A DNA stretch of 64,000 nucleotides. Source: Alphaproteobacteria bacterium. GTDB lineage: Bacteria; Pseudomonadota; Alphaproteobacteria; Caulobacterales; Caulobacteraceae. A model generated the notes under the pieces. It searched no databases. It was not told where the DNA came from and saw nothing but the letters and a program-made list of their open reading frames with translations. The stretch spans positions 248,001-312,000 of the forward strand of contig JAHJME010000009.1 in NCBI GenBank assembly GCA_018821435.1. Reading direction: 5' to 3'. Shown here in pieces: positions 28,238 to 38,820 of the stretch. How positions within the stretch are numbered: the first letter of the stretch is position 1; each line of letters opens with the position of its first letter. A program made the position numbers and the translations under genes.

Positions 28238-28828
28238 ATGATCCACCCTACGTCGAAGGTAATGATTGCGGGGGCAGCATTGCTTGGAGTGGTGAGCCTG
28301 GGCGGCTGCGCCACCAAAGGCTTCGTCAGGGAAGAAGTCGCCGTCGTCGGCGCCCGCACCGATGCGGTCAGCGGCCGCGTCGACACGATCCAAACCCAGG
28401 TCGCGGCGGTTGAAGGCACCGCCAGGGATGCGCTGGACCGGGCCACCGCCGCCGGCAAGCTGGCCGAAGGCAAGTTCCTCTATTCCGAGGTCCTGTCCGA
28501 CGACAGCATGAAGTTCGGCGTTTCCAAGGCGGCCCTGTCGCCCGAGACCGAGGCGCGGCTGGACGCCTTCGCCGAGAAGCTAAAGACCGACAACCGCAAC
28601 GTCTACGTCGAGGTCCAGGGCCACACCGACGCCACCGGCTCGAAGGACGCCAACTACCGGCTGGGCCAGGAGCGGGCCGAGAACGTCCGCCGCTATCTCA
28701 ACCAGCATGGCGTGCCGCTGAACCGGATCAGCACTATCTCGTATGGCGCCGAGTCGCCGGCCGCCCCGAACAAGGACCGGGCGGGCCGTCAGGCCAACCG
28801 TCGGGTCGTGCTGATCGTCCTCAGCTAA
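28238..28828 (+). CDS. OmpA-family lipoprotein
   Basis: This 196-residue protein has a lipoprotein signal with lipobox LGGC (Cys24) and a helical, coiled-coil-like segment (residues 30-75). Its C-terminal OmpA/Pal peptidoglycan-binding domain contains VEVQGHTDATGSKDANYRLG and ends AGRQANRRVVLIVL. The Asp and Arg of these two motifs bind diaminopimelate. It likely links the outer membrane to the cell wall. The ribosome site GGAGAG precedes the ATG. It is followed 19 bases later by a TonB-like protein, suggesting a joint envelope function. Confidence 0.92.
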   Translation: MIHPTSKVMIAGAALLGVVSLGGCATKGFVREEVAVVGARTDAVSGRVDTIQTQVAAVEGTARDALDRATAAGKLAEGKFLYSEVLSDDSMKFGVSKAALSPETEARLDAFAEKLKTDNRNVYVEVQGHTDATGSKDANYRLGQERAENVRRYLNQHGVPLNRISTISYGAESPAAPNKDRAGRQANRRVVLIVLS

Positions 28829-28847
28829 CCGGCGCTCAAAGGTCTCC

Positions 28848-29582
28848 GTGACGCAGGCCCATCGCCCAACGGCGAATCGGAATCGCCTGCTCACGGCGGC
28901 CGCGAGCGTCGTCGGCCATCTGGCGATCCTGCTGGCGCTCGTCGGGGCGCAGCCGGACTCGTCGCCGGTCGCCGAGCCGCCGGCTGTGCTGGTGCAGTTG
29001 GTGACCTTGCCGCCGCCGGAGCCACCCGCACCGAAGGACCCGACGCCGACGCCGTCACCAGCGCCCCCTAAACCGAAGCCCGCCCCGACCAAGGCCGCGC
29101 CGCCAAAGCGCGCCATCGCCCGGCCGGCCCCCGCGCCGCGGGACGTGACGCCGCTCGTAGCCGACGTCGGTACCGTCACCAACCGAGCCGCCGAGGTCAG
29201 CGACGCCGAGATCGCCGGCGCGGCGACCGCCGATTCGGGCGGTGGCGGCGGAGGCGGCGCCTGCAACATGGCCCGCTGGCTCCAGGCAAAGCTGCGCAAG
29301 GACCGCCGGGTCCAGGCAGCCATGGCCGACGCCCACCGCGGCCGGGCGATCCGCGTGTGGAACGGCGGCTGGGTCCGCCACCCCGGCCAGGACGGCGACG
29401 GGCTGGCCGCCGTCCGCGAGTCGATCATGTGGGAAGTGGCTTTCGCTCCCGAGGCCTGCCGCGCCGAGCGGGTCCACGGCCTGGTCCTGTTGTCGCTCAA
29501 CGACGGTCCGGGCTCGGCTCGCGTCGTCGTGGGCTCCGGCGACTGGCGCTGGTCCGACCTGGTGTCCCGCTCCCGGCGCTGA
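28848..29582 (+). CDS. TonB-like anchored protein with atypical C-terminal domain
   Basis: The 244-residue protein starts at GTG. An N-terminal membrane helix (ASVVGHLAILLALVGAQ) with a central His is like the TonB anchor, and a Pro/Lys-rich spacer (residues 45-100) follows. A Gly run leads to a C-terminal domain (residues about 130-244) beginning ACNMARWLQAKLRKD and containing RAIRVWNGGWVRHPGQDGDG and WEVAFAPEACRAERVHGLVLLSLND. This C-terminal part does not show the TonB YP..A...G signature, but ends in a beta-rich segment. It could be a specialised TonB partner or an unrelated envelope protein using the same anchor design. Confidence 0.75.
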   Translation: MTQAHRPTANRNRLLTAAASVVGHLAILLALVGAQPDSSPVAEPPAVLVQLVTLPPPEPPAPKDPTPTPSPAPPKPKPAPTKAAPPKRAIARPAPAPRDVTPLVADVGTVTNRAAEVSDAEIAGAATADSGGGGGGGACNMARWLQAKLRKDRRVQAAMADAHRGRAIRVWNGGWVRHPGQDGDGLAAVRESIMWEVAFAPEACRAERVHGLVLLSLNDGPGSARVVVGSGDWRWSDLVSRSRR

Positions 29583-29693
29583 GATCAAACGTAGCGTCAG
29601 TCCCCCTACCCCTCAACGCGGCGGCGCCCTAACCTCGCGCAACAACGAACCGCTCCCGCGCAGGCGCAGGGGGCCGAGGGGAACCGCCAGACC

Positions 29694-31214
29694 ATGCCGC
29701 CAGCCAACACGCCCGCGGGCGGATCCCCGAACTTCTCGCCGGCCTACCGCAACACGGTGCTGTGGCTGCTGGTCGCCGCCTACACGTTCAACTTCATCGA
29801 CCGGACGATCATCTCGACCATCGGTCAGGCGATCAAGGTCGACCTGGAGCTCTCGGACCAGCAGCTGGGTTGGTTGGGCGGTCTGTCGTTCGCCCTGCTC
29901 TACACGGCCTTGGGCATCCCGATCGCCCGGCTGGCCGAGCGTAAGAGCCGGGTCAACATCATCGCCATCTCGATCGTGATCTGGTCGGCGTTCACCGCGC
30001 TGTGCGGCACGGCCACCAGCTATCTCCAACTGCTGCTGTTCCGGGTGGGCGTCGGCGTCGGCGAGGCGGGCCTGTCCCCGCCGGCCCACAGCCTGATCAG
30101 CGACTACTTCGAGCCCAAGAAGCGAGCGTCGGCCCTGTCGATCTACGCCTTCGGCATTCCGCTGGGCACCATGTTCGGGGCCATGGCCGGCGGCTGGATC
30201 GCCGAGAATGTCTCGTGGCAGGCGGCCTTCATGCTGGTGGGCCTGCCGGGCGTGCTGGTGGCTCTGGCCATCAAGCTGTTCGTCAAAGAGCCGCCGCGGG
30301 GCTGGTCCGACCGCCAGGGCGCGCTCGCCGTCGAGTCGCCGGCCGCGCTGGGCCAAGAAGCCTCCGAAGCCGGCGCACCGGCCGAGGGTCCCGCTCGCGC
30401 CGCCGATCCGCCGCCGTCTATCATTTCGGTGGCCAAGCGCCTGTTCGGCTCGTGGGGAATGTTCCACATGGCCGCCGGCATCACCATGGCCAGCTTCGCG
30501 GGCTACGGCACCGGCCAGTACGCCCCGCCCTATTTCATCCGCGAGTTCGGCCTGGGCCTGGGCCAGGTGGGCCTGATGATCGGCTTAGTGGCCGGCCTGT
30601 CCAACGGCGCGGGCACCCTGCTCGGCGGCTTTCTCACCGACTGGGCGTCGAAGCGCAGCGCGCGCTGGTACGCCTTGGTGCCGGCCATCGGCCTGATCGC
30701 CGCCACGCCGATCTACATCTTCGCCTACACCCGCGAGAGCTGGCAGCTGGCCATCGGCATACTGCTGATCCCCGGCATCCTGCACTACACCTACCTCGGC
30801 CCGACGTTCGGGGTGGTGCAGAACGCCATGGACGTGCGCATGCGCGCCACGGCCGTGGCGCTGCTGTTCTTTGTGCTGAACCTGATCGCGCTGGGCTTCG
30901 GCCCTCCGTTCTGCGGCTGGTGCATCGACCAGTTCGCCCGCGCGGCCTTCACCGCCAAGGGCATGGCCGGCGACTTCCTGACCGTCTGCAAGGGCGGCGT
31001 CGGCCAGGCCGGGGCGTCCGCCGAGATCGCGGCCGCCTGCAAGGCGTCCATGGCCGAGGGCACGCGCTCGGGCATCGTCTCAAACCTGCTGATCTACGCC
31101 TGGGCGGGCGTCCACTACCTGCTGGCCGCCATCACCCTGCCCAAGGACATGGCCAAGGCCCGTGCGGCGGCGGACGCCGGCGACGCGGCGGCGGCGGCCC
31201 GGGCGGCGAGCTGA
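29694..31214 (+). CDS. Spinster-like MFS transporter (paralog 2)
   Basis: The 506-residue protein has twelve membrane helices. Landmarks match the 20006-21391 transporter: FIDRTIISTIGQAIKVDLEL, GIPIARLAERKSRV, RVGVGVGEAGLSPPAHSLI. It differs by a larger central cytosolic loop (residues about 205-245, rich in Ala, Glu and Pro) and an extended loop before the last helix with several cysteines (FLTVCKGGVGQAG, EIAAACKASMAEG). The substrate is unknown. About 110 bases separate it from the TonB-like gene. Confidence 0.92.
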   Translation: MPPANTPAGGSPNFSPAYRNTVLWLLVAAYTFNFIDRTIISTIGQAIKVDLELSDQQLGWLGGLSFALLYTALGIPIARLAERKSRVNIIAISIVIWSAFTALCGTATSYLQLLLFRVGVGVGEAGLSPPAHSLISDYFEPKKRASALSIYAFGIPLGTMFGAMAGGWIAENVSWQAAFMLVGLPGVLVALAIKLFVKEPPRGWSDRQGALAVESPAALGQEASEAGAPAEGPARAADPPPSIISVAKRLFGSWGMFHMAAGITMASFAGYGTGQYAPPYFIREFGLGLGQVGLMIGLVAGLSNGAGTLLGGFLTDWASKRSARWYALVPAIGLIAATPIYIFAYTRESWQLAIGILLIPGILHYTYLGPTFGVVQNAMDVRMRATAVALLFFVLNLIALGFGPPFCGWCIDQFARAAFTAKGMAGDFLTVCKGGVGQAGASAEIAAACKASMAEGTRSGIVSNLLIYAWAGVHYLLAAITLPKDMAKARAAADAGDAAAAARAAS

Positions 31215-31364
31215 CGCCTCAGGCCCGCGTCATCCGACGCTCGCCTGATAGGTGTGGTTAATTATCCCCTAACGGGAGAATCGGCTTCGCGCCCCAGGGG
31301 CGAGCAATTGCGACTCCACCCTGAGGTGAGTCATGTTCCCGACGGTTCTCTCGTGGGGCAAGTC

Positions 31365-31967
31365 ATGCGTAACGTTCTGTCACTCTCCGCCCTGGGGGCC
31401 GCGCTGATACTGTCGGCCTCGCCCGCGGCCGCAGCGACGGTGCTCAACGTCGACACGAACGAGAGCTGCGGCAAGACCACCTGCTTCAACGACAAGGGGG
31501 TCTTCTCCCAGACGTGGAGCGCCAAGGACGCCTCGGGTCCCATGACGATCGGCCAGATCCTGCTGGCCCGCGGCGTGCTGGGCAGCCTGGACGGCGCCAT
31601 GTTCCGCCTCAGCTTCACGCTGAACGGCAAGGAGATCGGCAGCTGGGGCAGCTATTCCATGGGCGGCATCGCCGGCGATGAGCTGACCTTCACCGGCGAG
31701 ACCTTCATCTGGAACCCGGAGGACGGCGACCTGAGCCTGGTCCTGGAGATCGCCCAGCCCAAGGCCGGCGGCGGTCTGTTCGTGTCCAATATCGGCGAGG
31801 CCAAGCCGGGCGGTCCGGAGCAGAACGACATCGGCGGCCCCGAGCGTGGCCCCTCGCCCGCGCCCGAGCCCGCCGCCTGGGCCCTTATGATCGCGGGCTT
31901 CGGCCTGGCCGGCGCGACCCTTCGCCGCCGTGGGCGAGTTGTGGCCTCGTTACAACCGAGCCGATAA
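31365..31967 (+). CDS. PEPxxWA-CTERM sorting-domain protein 1
   Basis: The 200-residue protein starts at ATG 31365, the first Met in front of a clean signal peptide (MRNVLSLSALGAALILSASP). The C terminus has the sorting signal PEPAAWALMIAGFGLAGATL followed by RRRGR: a PEP motif, a hydrophobic helix and a basic tail. Such proteins are exported and processed by an exosortase; none is encoded in this window. The mature part is beta-rich, with cysteines in NESCGKTTCFND, and has no recognised activity. Two more PEP-CTERM genes lie at 41.1-42.5 kb. Confidence 0.85.
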   Translation: MRNVLSLSALGAALILSASPAAAATVLNVDTNESCGKTTCFNDKGVFSQTWSAKDASGPMTIGQILLARGVLGSLDGAMFRLSFTLNGKEIGSWGSYSMGGIAGDELTFTGETFIWNPEDGDLSLVLEIAQPKAGGGLFVSNIGEAKPGGPEQNDIGGPERGPSPAPEPAAWALMIAGFGLAGATLRRRGRVVASLQPSR

Positions 31968-32040
31968 ATGTTCGCGCGGCAGGTGTGTTGCTGGGTTGAC
32001 ATCACGCGTTGCTAAAATGGTCATCTCTCCGCCATGAACC

Positions 32041-32056
32041 CCCGGCGCGTGCCGGG
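32041..32056. promoter_or_regulatory. Small hairpin in TonB receptor leader
   Basis: CCCGGC (32041-32046), loop GCGT, GCCGGG (32051-32056). It ends four bases before the ribosome site GGGGAGA and 17 bases before the ATG at 32074. It could modulate ribosome access; no T-run follows, so it is not a terminator. Confidence 0.45.
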
Positions 32057-32073
32057 TGTGGGGAGACCAGTTC

Positions 32074-34908
32074 ATGCGACATCAACTTACGCAGGCCGCT
32101 TCATGGGCGGTCCTTTTTGCGTTGGGCGCGGGGGTAAGCGCCGCCTCGGCTCAGGCCGGCTCCAGCGTGGAGGAAGTCATCGTCACCGGGTCGCGGATCC
32201 GCACCAGTCCGCTGGACCAAGCCCAGCCCATCGTCCAGATCGATGAGGCGCTGATCGCCAAGCAGGGCCTGACCTCGACGGTCGACATCCTGCAGCGCAT
32301 CCCGTCCGCGGGCGGCGGCCTGAATTCTAAGTTCAACAACTCCGGCAACCTGGGCAATCCGCCCGACGGCGGCGGCGTCGGCGCCGGGTCGGCGGAAATC
32401 GACCTGCGCTACCTGTCCAGCCGCCGCGTGCTGGTCCTCGTCGACGGCCTGCGCTGGGTGCCCGGCGCCGCGGCCTCGGGCGTCCCGGGCTCGGTCGACC
32501 TCAACACCATCCCCAGCGCCATGATCAGCCGGATGGAGGTGCTGCAGGAAGGCGCCTCGCCGATCTACGGCTCCGACGCCATCGCCGGCGTGGTCAACAT
32601 CATCACCAAGTCCCGCCAGGAAGGCTTCACGGCCTCGGCCCAGATCGGCCAGACCGACCACAGCGACGGCTTCAACCAGCAGTACGACGTTTCCTGGGGC
32701 GTGGCCTCGGGCTCGACCCACATCGTCGTCGGCGGCGGCTACTTCAAGCAGGACCCGGTGTTCGCCGGCGACCGCAAGATCAGCCGGTTCCCCGCGCCCT
32801 ATGGCACGGTCTGCGACGGCGGCTGCTCGTCCGGCACCCCGCTGGGCCGCTTCATCGTCAGCGACCCGAACACAGGCCAGGACTTGAACCTGACCCTGAA
32901 ACAGGCCCTGCAGCCCGGCCAGCGGCCCGTCTACACCGCCGCCGATCCCACCGGCGCGGCCAGCAGCTTCAAGGGCTTCACCACCGCCGACCGGTTCAAC
33001 TTCCAGCCCTTCAACTACATCACCATCCCGTCCGAGCGGGTCAGCCTGTTCGGCTCGGTGGTCCAGGACATCACCGACAAGGTGCAGCTTCGCGTCCGCT
33101 CCAGCTACACCCAGCGCAAGTCCGCCAACCAGGCCGCCCCCCTGCCGCTGTTCGTGGGTCCCGACGCCGGCAACGGCAACCTGCTGGACACCGTCAGCGT
33201 CGACGCCACCAACCCCTTCAACCCCTTCGGCTTCACGCTGCAGAACGGCACCTACGCCTTCATCGGCCGCCGCCTGGTCGAGGCCGGCCCGCGCCACTAC
33301 TCGCAGGAAGTCGACACCTGGAACGTCAGCGCCATGCTGTCGGGCGCCTTCGACGTAGGCGAGAGGAGCTGGAACTGGGACATCAACGGCGTCTACTCGC
33401 GTAACCACGCCGAACAGACCTTCACCGGCAACGTGAACGCGCAACGCGTGCAGCAGGCCCTGGGCCCGGCGGCGCTCTGCACCGGCGCCTGCACCCCGCT
33501 GAACATCTTCGGCGGCGCGGGCACTATCACCCCTGCCATGCTGTCCTTCATCGGCTTCACCCAGCACGACGTGTCGCAGCAGAAACTGACCGACTTCTCG
33601 GCCAACCTCACCGGCGACCTGTTCGACCTGCCGGCCGGCCCTTTGGCCTTCGCCGTGGGCGCCGAGCGACGCAAGAACGAGGGCTACTTCACCCCCGACG
33701 CCATCGTCGCGGCGGGCCTTTCGTCCGACATCCCGGCCCAGCCGGCGAGCGGCGAGATCACGGTCAAGGAAGCCTACGCCGAACTGCGCATCCCGCTGCT
33801 GGCGGACATGCCGTTCTTCAACCGCCTGGACGCCTCGGTCGCCGGCCGCTGGTTCGACTATTCCACCTCCGGCACGGGTTCGACCTACAAGGCCGGCCTC
33901 TCCTGGAAGCCGGTCGAGGACGTGGTGGTGCGTGGCTCGTACGGCGAGGGCTTCCGCAGTCCCTCGATCGGCGAGCTGTTCGGCAGCGCCTCGCGCTTCG
34001 ACCAGGTGGTCGTCGACCCCTGCTCGGGCTTCAGCGCCGCCACCCCAGCTAACGTCCGCGCCAACTGCATCGCCCGCGGCGTCCCCGCCAACGGCAGCTA
34101 CACCCAGCTGAACGCACAGATCGGGGTCATCACCAGCGGCAACACCGCGCTGAAGCCGGAGACCAGCAAGAGCTGGAACTTCAGCGGGGTCTACGCCCCC
34201 TCCTGGCTGAAGGATCAGAGCTGGGCCAGCGGCGGTTCGGTCGAACTGGCCTATTCCCAGATCAAGTTGGACAACGCCATCCAGGCCCAGAACGGCCAGT
34301 CCCTGCTGGACCGCTGCGCCCAGACGGCCGACGCCCTGTCCTGCGCCACCATCACCCGCAGCGCCTCGGGCCAGGTCATCGCCATCGCCAACCCGCTGAT
34401 CAACATCGGCGGCATCAAGACCCGGTCCGTCGACCTGAACATCGTCTGGACATCGCCGGCCTGGGACATCGGTCAGTTCGGCATGCACTGGTACACCAGC
34501 CGACTGCTCGAGTTCACCGAGTACGTCCCCGCCTCCAGCGGCCTGATCCCGATCAAGCGTGAAGGCACGGAACGCGGCAGCCCCGACCAGGCCTATCCGA
34601 AGCTCAAGTCGAACCTGATGCTCGATTGGGATCGCGGCGAGTTCGGCGCCACCGTCAGCGGCCGCTACATCTCAGCCGTCCAGGAGGCCGGCGATCCCAA
34701 CAAGCTGGAGAAGCGGCTCTATGCCGACGCCCAGATCCGTTGGGCGCCCGGCTTCATCGACGACGGCCTTTCGCTGGCGATCGGCGTCAACAACCTGTTC
34801 GACAAGGACCCGCCCGGCTGCGTCACCTGCAGCCTGAACAACTACGACCCGAACGCCTACGACGCGCCGGGCCGCTTCATGTACTTCCGACTGTCCTACC
34901 GACACTAA
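32074..34908 (+). CDS. TonB-dependent receptor (complete)
   Basis: The 944-residue outer-membrane receptor starts at ATG 32074, with GGGGAGA seven bases upstream. After a signal peptide ending SAASA, the TonB-box-like [14 protein letters not shown] leads into the plug domain (residues about 35-170: [51 protein letters not shown]). The barrel ends FDKDPPGC...[10 protein letters not shown]. Inserted loops carry Cys pairs ([23 protein letters not shown]). The plug pattern is that of large Caulobacter/sphingomonad receptors for oligosaccharides or peptides rather than siderophores, but the ligand is unknown. purB follows after 42 bases. Confidence 0.95.
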   Translation: MRHQLTQAASWAVLFALGAGVSAASAQAGSSVEEVIVTGSRIRTSPLDQAQPIVQIDEALIAKQGLTSTVDILQRIPSAGGGLNSKFNNSGNLGNPPDGGGVGAGSAEIDLRYLSSRRVLVLVDGLRWVPGAAASGVPGSVDLNTIPSAMISRMEVLQEGASPIYGSDAIAGVVNIITKSRQEGFTASAQIGQTDHSDGFNQQYDVSWGVASGSTHIVVGGGYFKQDPVFAGDRKISRFPAPYGTVCDGGCSSGTPLGRFIVSDPNTGQDLNLTLKQALQPGQRPVYTAADPTGAASSFKGFTTADRFNFQPFNYITIPSERVSLFGSVVQDITDKVQLRVRSSYTQRKSANQAAPLPLFVGPDAGNGNLLDTVSVDATNPFNPFGFTLQNGTYAFIGRRLVEAGPRHYSQEVDTWNVSAMLSGAFDVGERSWNWDINGVYSRNHAEQTFTGNVNAQRVQQALGPAALCTGACTPLNIFGGAGTITPAMLSFIGFTQHDVSQQKLTDFSANLTGDLFDLPAGPLAFAVGAERRKNEGYFTPDAIVAAGLSSDIPAQPASGEITVKEAYAELRIPLLADMPFFNRLDASVAGRWFDYSTSGTGSTYKAGLSWKPVEDVVVRGSYGEGFRSPSIGELFGSASRFDQVVVDPCSGFSAATPANVRANCIARGVPANGSYTQLNAQIGVITSGNTALKPETSKSWNFSGVYAPSWLKDQSWASGGSVELAYSQIKLDNAIQAQNGQSLLDRCAQTADALSCATITRSASGQVIAIANPLINIGGIKTRSVDLNIVWTSPAWDIGQFGMHWYTSRLLEFTEYVPASSGLIPIKREGTERGSPDQAYPKLKSNLMLDWDRGEFGATVSGRYISAVQEAGDPNKLEKRLYADAQIRWAPGFIDDGLSLAIGVNNLFDKDPPGCVTCSLNNYDPNAYDAPGRFMYFRLSYRH

Positions 34909-34922
34909 ACCCGGGTTGACTT

Positions 34923-34950
34923 GGGCGGGGGGTCGTCAGACACCCCGCCC
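34923..34950. promoter_or_regulatory. Hairpin abutting the purB start codon
   Basis: GGGCGGGG (34923-34930) pairs with CCCCGCCC (34943-34950) around a 12-base loop. The 3' arm ends at the base before the purB ATG, and the only purine-rich ribosome-site candidate lies in the 5' arm. A second palindrome, AACCCGGGTT (34908-34917), sits directly upstream. It may terminate receptor transcription, restrict purB translation, or both; no T-run follows. Confidence 0.6.
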
Positions 34951-36255
<1,305 letters not shown>

Positions 36256-36281
36256 CGCCGAACCGCCCGCTTCCCCTCGTT

Positions 36282-36306
36282 CTGGTCCCTGCATGCGCGG
36301 GGATGA
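36282..36306. repeat. Interspersed palindrome, copy 1
   Basis: CTGGTCCCTGCATGCGCGGGGATGAG, the same element as at 63723-63755 with one stem mismatch (CCCTGC against GCGGGG) and one base missing before the stem. It lies between purB and the MmcQ/YjbR gene. Confidence 0.75.
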
Positions 36307-36353
36307 GTACATTTTGTGGCCCGCCGCGCCGACGTGCAGCATCCTGCGCCGGC

Positions 36354-36710
36354 ATGGCCGACATCCACGACCTCCGCCGCCTCGCCCTCGCCCTCCCCGG
36401 CGCCCACGAGGTCACCTACAAGGGCGCACCCTGGTTCAACGTGGGCAAGAAGACCTTCGCCCTGGCCCCCTCGGACAAGGCCTCAGCCGGCCGGGTTATC
36501 CTCAAGCTCGATCGCGCCCACCAGGAGCTTCTGTTCGAAGTCCGCCCCGAAACGTTCCAGCCCTGCAAAGTCGCGACGGTCCATTGGAGCTATGTGGCGC
36601 TCGGCGACGTGGATGAGGCCGAGTTGGCCGCCCTCGTGCGTGAGGCCTGGGCCCAGATCGTGCCGAAGGCCGTGAGCCGGGCGTTGCTCAATGCGGCGCG
36701 CGACGCCTAA
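36354..36710 (+). CDS. MmcQ/YjbR (DUF419) family protein
   Basis: The 118-residue protein reads MADIHDLRRLALALPGAHEV, then TYKGAPWFNVGKKTFALA and LLFEVRPETFQPCKVATVHW. This order (start helix, substrate-like Trp/Phe core, then the C-terminal VPKAVSRALL helix) matches the small MmcQ/YjbR cytosolic alpha/beta fold, thought to bind DNA or nucleotides but functionally undefined. Its TAA overlaps the convergent TPR gene stop in CTAA (36707-36710). Confidence 0.88.
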   Translation: MADIHDLRRLALALPGAHEVTYKGAPWFNVGKKTFALAPSDKASAGRVILKLDRAHQELLFEVRPETFQPCKVATVHWSYVALGDVDEAELAALVREAWAQIVPKAVSRALLNAARDA

Positions 36711-37372
36711 CTTCGCGCGCGCTTGCTCCGCACCTGGGCGAGCAGCGCCTGAACCTCCGCGCGCCGGCCACGATCCGCCGTTTCCCTGCCGGGCCGCGAC
36801 GGCGCGACGAGGGCTTTCTGCGCCGAGCGCTCGGCCTCGGCGTACTCCCCCTCGTGAAACAGGAAGTCGGCATAGAAGTAGTTCGGGTCTGCGCCGTTCG
36901 GGTTCGCAACCAACGCCTTCTTCAGATACGCACGGGCCTTGGCCTTGTCGCCGAAGCCGACGGGAAACCCCGGGACTTGATAATATAGCGATCCCAAGGT
37001 GGTGTAGACCGAGCCGCTGAGAGCGTTCGGGTCGATTTTCTCAGCCCGTTCCAGATTGCTCTTGGCGTCCTTCGCAAGGCCGAGCGCGCCGATCCCGCCC
37101 TTTGCGCCGGCCTCGGTGCTGAGTGCTATGCCTTTCCAGATAAGGGGTTCGGCGCGATTGGGGAACTGCCTCGAGAGAGCGTCCGCCTGGGCGGCGATCG
37201 CGGCCAACTGGTCGGCCTTACCGGCCCCCTGGGTCTCGTAGTTCACATGATCCCAGGACCGTGCGAGGGCTTCGATCCTGGCGTCGAGGGCTGCGGGCTC
37301 GGCGAAGGCCTGAGAGCCGATGAACGCCAGGGGCGCCGCGAAGGCTGCAAGGGCGATGGAGAATTTGCGCAT
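36707..37372 (-). CDS. Exported TPR-repeat protein, last gene of the hemolysin/ligase operon
   Basis: The 221-residue protein has a signal peptide (MRKFSIALAAFAAPLAFIGSQAFA) and tetratricopeptide-like helices (AKSNLERAEKIDPNALSGSV, KARAYLKKALVANPNGADPN, GEYAEAERSAQKALVA). It starts 20 bases after the SDR gene on the same strand, so it is probably the fifth gene of the operon that begins at 41030. TPR proteins in the periplasm usually scaffold partners, for example a transporter or a lipid-handling complex. The specific role is unknown. Confidence 0.8.
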   Translation of the reverse strand: MRKFSIALAAFAAPLAFIGSQAFAEPAALDARIEALARSWDHVNYETQGAGKADQLAAIAAQADALSRQFPNRAEPLIWKGIALSTEAGAKGGIGALGLAKDAKSNLERAEKIDPNALSGSVYTTLGSLYYQVPGFPVGFGDKAKARAYLKKALVANPNGADPNYFYADFLFHEGEYAEAERSAQKALVAPSRPGRETADRGRRAEVQALLAQVRSKRARS

Positions 37373-37392
37373 GGTGTGTCTGTCCTTCGGGA

Positions 37393-38148
37393 TCAGGCGA
37401 AGAGTCGGGAGACCTTGCGGTCGTCGGCGGCGAGCGCGCGGTCGACCAGGGCGGGGAACAGCGCGTTGAGGCGCACGAAGAAGGCTTCGGGGAAGCCCAG
37501 GTAGACATCGGTCCGGCGCGCGGCGATGGCGTCGACGATCCGCCCCGCCACCATGTCCGGGTCATCCATGGCGGTCTTGGTGATGGCCGCGAACTGCACG
37601 ACCTTGGGAGAGTTGAAGGCCGTCTTGACCGCCCGAGGCGCGATGTAGGTGACGTCCACGCCCGACCCCGCCAACTCGCGCCGGAGCGCTTGGCTGAAGG
37701 CGCGGAGGCCGGCTTTGGAGCTGGAATAGCTGGCGAAGTGGGCGAAGTTGATCGAGCCGAAGATCGAGCCGATGTTGACGATCTGACCGCAGCCGCGCGC
37801 CCGCATCCCCGGCGCCACGGCCTGGGCCAACCGCATGGGCGCTAGCAGGTTGATCGCCAGCGTGCGTCGCAGGCTGTCGGGGCTCTCCCCCTCCATCGGG
37901 CCGAAATACTGCACGCCGGCTAGGTTGATCAGCACGTCCCATGCGGATCCACCCATCGCGGCCGCCAGGCGCTCCAGGCCGGCGGGATCAGCCAGATCGC
38001 AGGGGATGTGGCCCGCGCCCGCCCGGCTCGGGGCTTGACGGTCGAGCACCGTCACCGCGGCGCCTTCCGCCAGGAGTTGGGCGACGATCCGCGTGCCGAT
38101 TTCGCCCGCGCCGCCGGTGACGGCGATCTTCTGGTTGCTAAACCGCAT
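37393..38148 (-). CDS. Short-chain dehydrogenase/reductase (operon gene 4)
   Basis: The 251-residue protein from ATG 38148 has the Rossmann glycine motif VTGGAGEIGTRI near residue 10, NLAGVQ after strand 4, catalytic Ser in IVNIGSIFGS and YSSSK (Tyr-x-x-x-Lys), then IAPRAVKTAF. It is a classical NAD(P)(H)-dependent SDR. Its start lies 11 bases inside the upstream diiron-like gene, so translation is coupled. In this operon it would reduce or oxidise the small molecule made by the ligase and diiron enzyme; the direction is not predictable. Confidence 0.93.
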   Translation of the reverse strand: MRFSNQKIAVTGGAGEIGTRIVAQLLAEGAAVTVLDRQAPSRAGAGHIPCDLADPAGLERLAAAMGGSAWDVLINLAGVQYFGPMEGESPDSLRRTLAINLLAPMRLAQAVAPGMRARGCGQIVNIGSIFGSINFAHFASYSSSKAGLRAFSQALRRELAGSGVDVTYIAPRAVKTAFNSPKVVQFAAITKTAMDDPDMVAGRIVDAIAARRTDVYLGFPEAFFVRLNALFPALVDRALAADDRKVSRLFA

Positions 38149-38809
38149 GCGCCAGCTCCCGTTCGTGGGGGATGGACCGGAACATGCCGGCGAAGAGCAC
38201 GAAGATCCGCCGCGCAACATGCAGGATCGCCGCCTGGTCGGCAGGATCCTCCACCGTGTTCATCAGGCCCGCGAAGAAGGTCATGTGCTCCTGATCAAGC
38301 GCCCCATGGGACGAGAGATAGGAGAAGCACTCCGGCCCGAGGCCCAGCGCCTTCGAGACCGCGCCCGCGCCATGGGTCGCCAGGGCGATGCTGGTCCCCT
38401 CCAGGACATAGACCATGCCGAACATGCCCATCGGATTGATGCGACGGACGTAGTCATGGGCGTAGGCGACCATCAGTTCGGTGGACGGTCGGGGTGGTCC
38501 GGTCCGCACCGCCTCGGCGTCGCCCCCGGCGCGCGAGATGTCGTTCAGAATCCACTGCTCATGGCCGGTCTCCTCGGCGATGTACTCGTCCAACGCGGCG
38601 CGATAGGCCGCGTGACGCTCATCCATCCCATCACGCGCGGCGGTGAGAAGCGGCACGGTCTGGCTGACGTGATGGAAGGCCTCGGCCAGGTAGGCCAGGT
38701 ACGTCTCTCTGGTGATCCTGCCCTGAACGCCGTCCAGGAGTTGGGGCACGGAATAGAGGGCGAAGCGCTCGGCGGCGGTTTCCCGCTCGAGCCGTTCGAA
38801 GAAGGACAT
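38138..38809 (-). CDS. Haem-oxygenase-like diiron protein (HDO / TenA-like, operon gene 3)
   Basis: The 223-residue all-helical protein begins MSFFERLERETAAERFALYS. Candidate metal ligands follow the HDO pattern: FHHVSQ (His47), EETGHEQW (Glu80 and His83), LEGTS (Glu137) and HGALDQEH (His168, Asp172, His175). HDOs such as UndA, BesC and SznF activate O2 to cleave C-C bonds, desaturate or N-oxygenate; TenA relatives without iron hydrolyse thiamin. The Glu/Asp/His set and the neighbouring acyl/aryl-CoA ligase favour the oxygenase reading. The gene starts 11 bases after the ligase stop. The activity is unproven. Confidence 0.85.
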   Translation of the reverse strand: MSFFERLERETAAERFALYSVPQLLDGVQGRITRETYLAYLAEAFHHVSQTVPLLTAARDGMDERHAAYRAALDEYIAEETGHEQWILNDISRAGGDAEAVRTGPPRPSTELMVAYAHDYVRRINPMGMFGMVYVLEGTSIALATHGAGAVSKALGLGPECFSYLSSHGALDQEHMTFFAGLMNTVEDPADQAAILHVARRIFVLFAGMFRSIPHERELAHAV

Positions 38810-38820
38810 CTGGAAGCGCC

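Noticed and set aside
31996..32018. TTGACA followed by TAAAAT upstream of the TonB receptor
   Set aside because: The spacing is only 11 bases, too short for a sigma-70 promoter; an alternative TTGCTG pairing has a 19-base spacer and is weak.
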